A stretch of DNA of 64,000 bases from CAVPCZ01 sp963702445 (GTDB taxonomy: Bacteria; Bacteroidota; Ignavibacteria; UBA10030; UBA6906), in NCBI GenBank assembly GCA_963702445.1, contig CAVPCZ010000018.1, positions 215,989-279,988 on the forward strand, in the 5' to 3' direction. A program made the translations under genes and the position numbers. Shown here piece by piece: positions 57,953 through 64,000 of this stretch. Numbering within the stretch: the stretch's first letter is position 1; every line of letters begins with the position of its first letter. Under the pieces are notes generated by a model. That model saw only the letters and a program-made list of their open reading frames with translations, made no database searches and was not told the origin of the DNA.

Positions 57953-60370
57953 GTGGACCTGCTCCAGCTCAATCCACTGGAAAAAGCCGCGGCAATAGCC
58001 GGATGGAAGAATCTGTTCCCCGGTATACGCGCCGTCTGGACCACACCGATTGAAGGAGAAGAAGGCGCCCCGCGCCGCCGCATCATCCATTGCCGCCTTC
58101 TGCAGCTGCACGCACCTGCACGCATCGAACGGCTGGGCCTGCGAAGCACCAACGGATATTCGAAGTGCGGAAGCCGTCCCCAGATCGATTGGGTCACCGC
58201 TTTCCGGCTCCTCGTCTGGGACGGTGCCTCCTGGAGGGTTCATCGACGTGAAACGGACATCGCCCGCCCCGCCGGGGAGGCTCCCATCTGGTTTGATCTT
58301 CAGGATATCGTCACCTCGGCCGCAATCGTCGAACTCCGGTGCTGCCACATAGACAGATGGTGGACTTCCTGGAACCTCGCGGAGGGTGCATGTTCTCTCG
58401 AGAGCGATTCAACGCCCCCCGCGTATTCCACGAAGGAGAACCGCCTGACCGTGAGAGGGGTTGACCTCTCGCACGTTCCCCCGGGAGTGACCGCCGCGCA
58501 GAGACCCGGGGAGGTACGGTTCCTGACACCCGGTTTTCAAGCGGGCTTCTGGCTGGGCCGGGCGGGGTTCTCCCACCTTGCGATCGATGATGAAGACGCA
58601 GGACGCACCGGCCGGAACCTCCTCCGTACGAGTCCCGCGGTCTCCCTCCAGGGAATACGTTGCCACCCTGTCGGCGAAGCGCCGCTCGCAGTTCCGCTTC
58701 TGCGGAACGACGTCCGGGGAAGCGTCAGCGTGCAGGGAAGCAAGGTGACATACGAGGTGAAGCTCGCGAATGCGGGACAGGAGTATCTCCTTGAATGGAA
58801 CGTCCTGAAAGACCGCCTCACCTTCCGTCTGCAGCGCCGGGGAGAGCGGCCGGTACGCCTCTGGGAGAGCTCCGCCTGGACCATCGTATGCGCAAGTGAG
58901 GTCACGCCGACCTCGGTGCTGGGCCATCTTGCGCGAAGTGGAGAATCGGGCCTTGTGGAATTCCCCGCTCTGTTCCATGCTCCGGGACATGGCACATTCC
59001 GGCTTTCGCTGTCGGGGGGTGACGGCCTATGCAGATCAGATTCCTGCCGCCCCCTCACATTCACCAGCCTGGAGCTCAAGGTCGGCGAGATCCAGCAGCC
59101 CGAGGGGGATTACCTGCTTCCTGCGGGAGAGCACCTGATAGAAGGAGAGCTGCTGCCCTACCATCACCGTGTAGAACTCCGGCCTGCAACTCCCGCTTCT
59201 GTCAGAAGGGCGGTTGAACGCTGCTCGATCACTTCGATGACGTTCCGGCCCGACACGGCAACACTCACCAACAACGGGAACTCCATCCATGCACCCCTCT
59301 GCATGGACAACTGGTCATCGGTGGCCTCGCGGATCGGCGAGCTCTCTCCCGGCCTCCATGCCCTCGATCTCGTCCGGGATTCTCTTGAACGATGGCTGGA
59401 CAGAGGTCCCGGATACGCCAGCGGCGGGATGGCCGGCGACGGGGAAGTGCATGAGGCGGAAGACGAGTATATCATGACCGGGACAGCGGCGCTCCTTGGC
59501 CTCGCGGAGTACCTGGAACGTCGCGGCACGCAGAACTGGCTTGGTTCCTTTGAAGAGCAGATCCGGCAGCAATTGACCGCTATGAGGGCCCGGGATGTGG
59601 ATGGTGACGGTATCGTGGAGAGTATTTACAGGGATGGCGTAAGCGGAGGGCACGCCTGGAGCACGAACTGGTACGACGCCGTCTCCTTTGGATGGAAGGA
59701 TGCGTTTTCCAACGCGCTGCTCTACCGTGCACTGGTGTTGCTGGCCCGGGTGCTTCCCGGACTCGGAAAGCCTGAACTGGCGGCCGGATTGGAGCCGTGG
59801 GCGGAGAAACTCAAGGGGAGTTACTATCCGTCCTTTTTCAACTCCGAAACCGGATGGCTTGCCGGCTGGCGGTGCAGGAAGGATATCCTTCACGACTATG
59901 CATTCCTGCCCGTGAACGGAGCGGCGGTGTGCAGCGGAGTGGTGGACGGCGATCGGGCTCTTTCCGTCATCCGCGCACTCTGGGATGAGGCACAACGCGC
60001 AAAACTTCCCGATCCCCGCCTCGGTCTCCCCGGCAGCCTCCGGCCGATTCCCGACGCGGACATGATCGAGTTCATGCACGGCAAGCCGATGGGATACTAC
60101 CTCAACGGTGCGTTGACGCACTCTCAAAGCTGCCGGTTTGTGGATGCACTGTACAGGGTGGGGATGACGGCGGAAGGGGACACTCTTCTCGAGGCCCTGT
60201 GCGAAACGCTTGGTGATTGCTCCGCGTTCGGCGGATGCAACAGCGGCGTGGACTGGCGTTTCTGGGATGGAGGGCCGTGCGGGTACGAGGGAATTCTCAC
60301 AGATCAGTTCGGCATTCTTGCCCTGGCGATTGACCGGTACGGCGTCGGCCGGACACACCGGAAACCATGA
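57953..60370 (+). CDS. (alpha/alpha)6-barrel glycosidase-like protein, family not assigned
   Basis: 805 residues, intact, GTG start with AGGGAG upstream. There is no signal peptide, so it is cytoplasmic. The first 390 residues are beta-rich (IDWVTAFRLLVWDGASWRVHRR, VPLLRNDVRGSVSVQGSKVTYEVKLANAGQEYLLEWNVL). The rest has the six-hairpin pattern (YIMTGTAALLGLAEYLERRGTQNW, RDVDGDGIVESIYRDGVSGGHAWSTNWYDAVSFGWKDAFSNALLYRALVLLARVL, GCNSGVDWRFWDGGPCGYEGILTDQFGILAL). The DxDGxxE and WKDAFxNA motifs recall GH63/GH78/GH116-type enzymes, with likely acid residues there. The gene stops 9 bases before the URO-D gene, and a rhamnosidase lies beyond, so an intracellular oligosaccharide substrate fits. Confidence 0.78.
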   Translation: MDLLQLNPLEKAAAIAGWKNLFPGIRAVWTTPIEGEEGAPRRRIIHCRLLQLHAPARIERLGLRSTNGYSKCGSRPQIDWVTAFRLLVWDGASWRVHRRETDIARPAGEAPIWFDLQDIVTSAAIVELRCCHIDRWWTSWNLAEGACSLESDSTPPAYSTKENRLTVRGVDLSHVPPGVTAAQRPGEVRFLTPGFQAGFWLGRAGFSHLAIDDEDAGRTGRNLLRTSPAVSLQGIRCHPVGEAPLAVPLLRNDVRGSVSVQGSKVTYEVKLANAGQEYLLEWNVLKDRLTFRLQRRGERPVRLWESSAWTIVCASEVTPTSVLGHLARSGESGLVEFPALFHAPGHGTFRLSLSGGDGLCRSDSCRPLTFTSLELKVGEIQQPEGDYLLPAGEHLIEGELLPYHHRVELRPATPASVRRAVERCSITSMTFRPDTATLTNNGNSIHAPLCMDNWSSVASRIGELSPGLHALDLVRDSLERWLDRGPGYASGGMAGDGEVHEAEDEYIMTGTAALLGLAEYLERRGTQNWLGSFEEQIRQQLTAMRARDVDGDGIVESIYRDGVSGGHAWSTNWYDAVSFGWKDAFSNALLYRALVLLARVLPGLGKPELAAGLEPWAEKLKGSYYPSFFNSETGWLAGWRCRKDILHDYAFLPVNGAAVCSGVVDGDRALSVIRALWDEAQRAKLPDPRLGLPGSLRPIPDADMIEFMHGKPMGYYLNGALTHSQSCRFVDALYRVGMTAEGDTLLEALCETLGDCSAFGGCNSGVDWRFWDGGPCGYEGILTDQFGILALAIDRYGVGRTHRKP

Positions 60371-60379
60371 GGGCCAGTA

Positions 60380-61741
60380 ATGGTACATGCCCTCGACGCC
60401 TCTGACCGGTTGACGGAAGGCGCTGCAGAGACACCAACTACGATGAAAGATCTCTCCTCCGAACAGACAGCTGCCGCCCTGGGCAACCTGCGCGGCGTCG
60501 ACGGCACGCCCGAGGTATCTCCCCGGGAGAAAGGGATCCTCCGTGATCTGGCGGCGAAGGTCGCCGAACTTGCCGCCCGCCCGGTCGAAGACGAAAAGAA
60601 ACGCCTCTGGACACTGCACAACGACCTCCATCCGACACGCCCGCTGGTCTTTTGCGATCCGGAAAACGGCTGGAATGAAATCATTCCACAGGATCAGATT
60701 CAATGCAAGGGTGCATTGTTCCGGATGTGGGAGATGGCACTCCGCAAAGAGGTGTTCTGGGGAGAGACCATGCAGGATGACCGGGTGATAGAACCCTACT
60801 TCAATATCCCCTGGCAGGCTACGGATTCGGGATACGGACTCGTGGAAACGGTTCACAGAACCGACGCACAGGGTTCGTACACATGGACGTGGCCGGTCAA
60901 AGACTATGAAACGGATTTCGGGCAACTCCGGTTTCCCGGGATCACGATCGATGCCGACAAAACCCGGAGAATCCGTGACGTCGCAGAGGACATCCTGGGG
61001 GATATTCTGCAGGTTCGCATCAGAGGCGGCTGGTGGTGGACGCTCGGGATGACGTGGGACTTCATCAGGCTGCGGGGACTGGAAAACCTGATGACCGATA
61101 TGCTGCTGCAACCCGCGTGGGTGCACAGGCTCATGGATTTTCTCTGCCAGGCCGTACACCGGAAGCTCGATTTTCTGGAATCCCGCGGGCTGCTCTCGCT
61201 GAACACGGAAGGGACGTACGTCGGCTCGGGCGGCTTCGGATGGACGAAGCAGCTGCCTGCACCCGGATTCGATGCTTCAAAGGTCAGAACGATCGACATG
61301 TGGGGATTTGCGGAAAGTCAGGAAACTGTCGGCATTTCTCCGGGGATGTACAGTGAGTTTATCTTCCCGTATCAGAAGACCATCCTCGAGCGATTCGGGC
61401 TGAACTGCTACGGATGCTGCGAACCCCTGGACAAACGGTGGGAATACGTCAAAACCTTTCCGCGTTTGCGGAGAGTGTCTGTTTCCCCCTGGTCGGACGT
61501 GGAACGGATGGCGGAACTTCTCCGGGGGAATTACATCTTTTCCTTGAAGCCGAGTCCGGTCCCCCTGGCGCAGCCCCGCCTGGATGAAGACTCAATCCGG
61601 GAGGAGTTGCGCCGGGATCTCCGGCGGACGAGAGACTGCAGGGTTGAGGTTATCATGAAGGATAATCACACGCTGGGAGGGAACCCGCAGAACGCCGTCC
61701 GGTGGGTTTCCCTGGCAAAAGAGGAGGCGGGCAGGCTCTGA
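60380..61741 (+). CDS. uroporphyrinogen decarboxylase (URO-D) family protein, probable methyltransferase
   Basis: 453 residues, intact. Fold and motifs resemble the MtaA/CmuA side of the URO-D family rather than HemE: ENGWNEIIPQDQIQCKGALFRMWEMALRKEVFWG, a YFNIPWQATDSGYGL region, WWWTLGMTWDFIRLRGLENLMTDMLLQP, and a cysteine-rich FGLNCYGCCEPLDKRWEYVK that could bind zinc. True HemE has a different substrate loop and is about 350 residues. Such proteins transfer methyl groups between corrinoid proteins and acceptors; here no corrinoid protein is adjacent. A GAGGG site precedes ATG 60380. It follows the glycosidase by 9 bases, suggesting a shared role in catabolism of a modified, perhaps O-methylated, sugar. 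Confidence 0.72.
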   Translation: MVHALDASDRLTEGAAETPTTMKDLSSEQTAAALGNLRGVDGTPEVSPREKGILRDLAAKVAELAARPVEDEKKRLWTLHNDLHPTRPLVFCDPENGWNEIIPQDQIQCKGALFRMWEMALRKEVFWGETMQDDRVIEPYFNIPWQATDSGYGLVETVHRTDAQGSYTWTWPVKDYETDFGQLRFPGITIDADKTRRIRDVAEDILGDILQVRIRGGWWWTLGMTWDFIRLRGLENLMTDMLLQPAWVHRLMDFLCQAVHRKLDFLESRGLLSLNTEGTYVGSGGFGWTKQLPAPGFDASKVRTIDMWGFAESQETVGISPGMYSEFIFPYQKTILERFGLNCYGCCEPLDKRWEYVKTFPRLRRVSVSPWSDVERMAELLRGNYIFSLKPSPVPLAQPRLDEDSIREELRRDLRRTRDCRVEVIMKDNHTLGGNPQNAVRWVSLAKEEAGRL

Positions 61742-61746
61742 TCCGC

Positions 61747-61897
61747 CCAACCCGGCTCCGACGTTCGTCCGCAACTGCTCTATGCATTGCGGTACTCGAT
61801 CCACTGTTCCACGCTTCACGCTTCGCTGCACGCGATCCATCCAACCCAGCTCCGACGTTCGTCCACAACTGCTCTATGCATCGCAGCACTGGACCCA
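61747..61897 (+). repeat. two 57-bp direct repeats, 94-bp period
   Basis: CCAACCCGGCTCCGACGTTC.. (61747-61803) recurs as CCAACCCAGCTCCGACGTTC.. (61841-61897) with about seven changes over 57 bases. Both contain GCTCTATGCAT. They fill the gap between two convergent genes and have no coding character. Confidence 0.85.
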
Positions 61898-61957
61898 ACG
61901 GACCCTTCCGGGGACTTCCTGTGCAACAGTGTCGCTTGCGAAACGAGTTCCGGCCGT

Positions 61958-64000
61958 CTAAGAATTGTTCTTGCGCCCAGGTGTCCCGGATGACGCAAGT
62001 GGACTCCTCACCACGATCCGGTAGACTCCGGGTGTCGAAAGGAGAATGCTGGACCGGCCGTATCCTCCGGGAAGCCGTTCGACCCGGGCAAGAACATCCT
62101 TCGCAACACCTCCTCCTTCACCCGCAACGACAGAGACCTGTCCCTCACTCGAAACCGGAAGTGTCACGCGAGCCGGAACCGGGACCTCAACTGTGACCGA
62201 GAAATCGTCTTCCTGTTTCCATTCCACAGAGACGATCCCTTTGGGTGTCGGGACCTTGCCGCTTGCCCAGGCGAGTCCGGCCGGTTGGGGTTCGATCAGG
62301 ATCTCTTCCCACCCCGGTTTGAAGGGCTTCACCCCGAGTATCTCCGCCTGAAGGAAATGAGTCGGACCCGATGACCATCCATGGCAGAGGCTGGCCTTTG
62401 GATCCCACTGCTCCCACCAGGAGGTGGCCCCCCAGTCAAGCATCATTCCCCAATTGGTCCGAATATACTCCAGGCATTGTTGATGCTTCCGGCCCTTCGC
62501 CATAGCGCTCAGCACGTAGAAGGCAAAATAGGGTGTCCCGGTTTGCACCGTCGAAACGTGCTTGTCGAAGAGAGCTTCCAGAATTGACGCTTCCATGCCT
62601 TCCGGCGCCGCTCCAAAGTCGACAGCCCAGCAATTTGCCTGTTCCGTGATCTTCTCGCTCAGGACTCCGTCTTTCAAGCTATCCCGGAAACAGCACATCA
62701 GTGGATCCCAGAGTTGCTCTTGCATCCCATTCCGGATGCGCTGTGCGAGCAGCCGGTAATCCGCACGGGCAAGATGGTGGGGGAGGGCTTCTGCAATATC
62801 CGCCGCGGCGAGGAGGGCGCCGTGGTAGAGCGCGTTCACAGAAGCCGACTCGCCTGCACTCTCCACATCGGCCCAATCTACGAAGAGCCAGTATGGGACG
62901 TCCCTCAGGAGGTCATTGGGACTTCTATAGCGTTCGAAAAACTCCACGACCCGTTCGACGGCCGGAAAGAGCTCATCCAGAAGATCCTTGTCGGCCGAGA
63001 ACAGGTAGTAGTCCCACAAAGAAACGATCCAGATCAGGGTGAAGGTGGGGAGTATCCCGTACGACCAGTCCGTCGGGTATATCCCCATCGTCGTGCCTTC
63101 GTCCGACTGCGATTGCCCGATCTGCCGAAGTCCGTGTCTGACGAGCGCAAGATCGCCGAACGCATAGTAGTTCACCATGGCCTGCACGCGGGCGTCTCCC
63201 CACCACTGTCCCCGTTCACGCCAGGGACAATCGGTATATGCGTCTTCCATGTTGAGCTGGACTGACCAGCGTCCCACTTCCCATATGCGGTTCAAAAGAA
63301 CGTCCGGGCTGGTGAAGCTTCCCCTGTACTCCACCGGGTAGGTGGAAAACATGAGAGAGACGGGGCCGACGCGGAGTTGCTGCTGTACCTTTCTCACATC
63401 CAGCTGGAGATACCTGAACGCCCGTTTGTCGAATGTCTGAAACCGCTGCTTTCCGGGTTTGCAGATGTACCGGTCGGCGTAGTGGACAAACGCCTTGTCC
63501 GGATTGACGATTCCCCGGATTCCCGATGCCGGCGAGAGATTTTGCCCTTCCGGTGTCTGGAGGATCTCGCTGTACCCGAGGTCAATGACCTCCCCTCCCA
63601 GCGCCCCGTCGATTTCGATCACCGGGTGTCCCGTGACTTCTTTTCCAAAGTCGATGACGGCATAGCGGCCGTGTTCAGCCCCGGGATGGAAGATGGCGGG
63701 TGTACCAGGGCCGATCAATCCCTCCGGATGTTCTATCGCCGCTCCGCGGCCGGGGAACCGTTCTTCGCGGCTCATGATTACCGCAGCGAGCAGCGCTTCA
63801 TTCGTTACGCCCGCGGACATCCAGCGGATCTCTTTTCCCTCCGCGCCCGTGTACGCGCGGTAGAAATCCAGCTCCTCCTCCGGCGGATTGGGAGTCTCCA
63901 ATCCCTGCTCCAGGTTCTGACTGCCGAATGGACCTATGAACCACCAGGGTGCAATCGGATCTCCGTCCCCCGGATCCTCCTCCGGCAGTGCGGAGTAGAC
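61958..64000 (-). CDS. GH78 alpha-L-rhamnosidase, C-terminal part (5' end beyond window)
   Basis: Hydrolyses terminal alpha-L-rhamnose. The frame is open to the window edge (APWWFIGPFGSQNLEQG precedes the internal TTG at 63901), so the N-terminus is missing. Motifs: FGKEVTGHPVIEIDG, TYPVEYRGSFTSPDVLLNRIWEVGRWSVQLNMEDAYTDCPWRERGQWWGDARVQAM, which carries the GH78 catalytic acid region (DCPWRERGQWWGD), then TLIWIVSLWDYYLFSAD, SADLLRDVPYWLFVDWADVESAGE-like, and the catalytic base region GATSWWEQWDPKASLCHGWSSGPTHFLQAEILGVKP. A C-terminal beta-sandwich follows. There is no frameshift. It is convergent with the URO-D gene across the 57-bp repeats. The substrate is probably a rhamnogalacturonan fragment or plant rhamnoside. 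Confidence 0.93.
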   Translation of the reverse strand, partial: VYSALPEEDPGDGDPIAPWWFIGPFGSQNLEQGLETPNPPEEELDFYRAYTGAEGKEIRWMSAGVTNEALLAAVIMSREERFPGRGAAIEHPEGLIGPGTPAIFHPGAEHGRYAVIDFGKEVTGHPVIEIDGALGGEVIDLGYSEILQTPEGQNLSPASGIRGIVNPDKAFVHYADRYICKPGKQRFQTFDKRAFRYLQLDVRKVQQQLRVGPVSLMFSTYPVEYRGSFTSPDVLLNRIWEVGRWSVQLNMEDAYTDCPWRERGQWWGDARVQAMVNYYAFGDLALVRHGLRQIGQSQSDEGTTMGIYPTDWSYGILPTFTLIWIVSLWDYYLFSADKDLLDELFPAVERVVEFFERYRSPNDLLRDVPYWLFVDWADVESAGESASVNALYHGALLAAADIAEALPHHLARADYRLLAQRIRNGMQEQLWDPLMCCFRDSLKDGVLSEKITEQANCWAVDFGAAPEGMEASILEALFDKHVSTVQTGTPYFAFYVLSAMAKGRKHQQCLEYIRTNWGMMLDWGATSWWEQWDPKASLCHGWSSGPTHFLQAEILGVKPFKPGWEEILIEPQPAGLAWASGKVPTPKGIVSVEWKQEDDFSVTVEVPVPARVTLPVSSEGQVSVVAGEGGGVAKDVLARVERLPGGYGRSSILLSTPGVYRIVVRSPLASSGTPGRKNNS

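Noticed and set aside
60380..61741. HemE (haem biosynthesis) for the URO-D protein
   Set aside because: It is about 100 residues too long, lacks the HemE N-terminal signature and lies with glycan genes.

Overview
This is a GC-rich bacterial contig that most likely comes from the FCB supergroup (Bacteroidota, Ignavibacteria, Calditrichota, KSB1 or relatives). The indicators are several secreted proteins ending in the NYPNPFNPST sorting-type C-terminus, a PorV-like barrel next to a carboxypeptidase-regulatory-domain TonB receptor, and classical Shine-Dalgarno sites and TTGACA/TATAAT-type promoters. I see no rRNA, tRNA, CRISPR array or prophage. Many genes carry indels that break the reading frame while both sides still read as the same protein. 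Several of these sit in homopolymers and look like sequence error, so I report whole reconstructed genes and note each break.

Layout. 1-1313 is the 3' end of a GH2 beta-galactosidase. 1467-4243 (minus) is a run of small envelope proteins: YeaQ/GlsB-like, DUF4126, DUF937, DUF2780 lipoprotein, a second lipoprotein and a LysM protein. 4354-8195 (minus) is a methionine operon, metY-metX-asd, with its own promoter, a SAM-I riboswitch and an intrinsic terminator. Divergent from it, 8267-15334 (plus) is the most unusual region. It holds a GntR regulator with a perfect 20-bp palindromic operator inside its promoter, a diaminopimelate-dehydrogenase-like enzyme with an extra C-terminal domain, an unrecognised fold-type I PLP enzyme, a tiny aminomutase dimerisation-like protein, an adenosylcobalamin mutase (N-terminal KamE/OraE-like B12 domain, then a barrel) and a KamB-like reactivase. 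I read this as an undescribed B12-dependent amino- or diamino-acid pathway.

15493-18692 is a pectin module: a GH105 unsaturated rhamnogalacturonyl hydrolase and a LacI regulator that share a 12-bp-period TAAAGT repeat upstream. 18858-24154 holds DsbD, an oligopeptidase-B-like lipoprotein and an RpiR/SIS regulator. 24262-32572 is an outer-membrane and secretion block: a strong promoter flanked by palindromes, a lamin-tail secreted protein, a TonB receptor, a large secreted protein and a PorV-like barrel. 32815-38552 has two peptidases and two transporters (DASS/SLC13 and NhaC). 38830-42015 has two broken sorting-signal proteins.

42016-43868 is a two-gene DUF1670-like cassette of repeated helix-turn-helix proteins, bounded by inverted 12-bp repeats and inserted exactly at a stop codon. 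It is a candidate for an unnamed mobile element. 44419-51249 holds two periplasmic proteins, a pilin-like trio and a GT-C glycosyltransferase with TPRs. 51743-55292 is a very badly broken giant secreted protein. 55680-57906 has an outer-membrane barrel, LemA and an HtpX-like protease. 57953-64000 is a second glycan locus: an (alpha/alpha)6 glycosidase, a URO-D-family protein and, convergent to them, a GH78 alpha-L-rhamnosidase that runs off the window. With the beta-galactosidase and GH105 this points to plant or pectic polysaccharide use.
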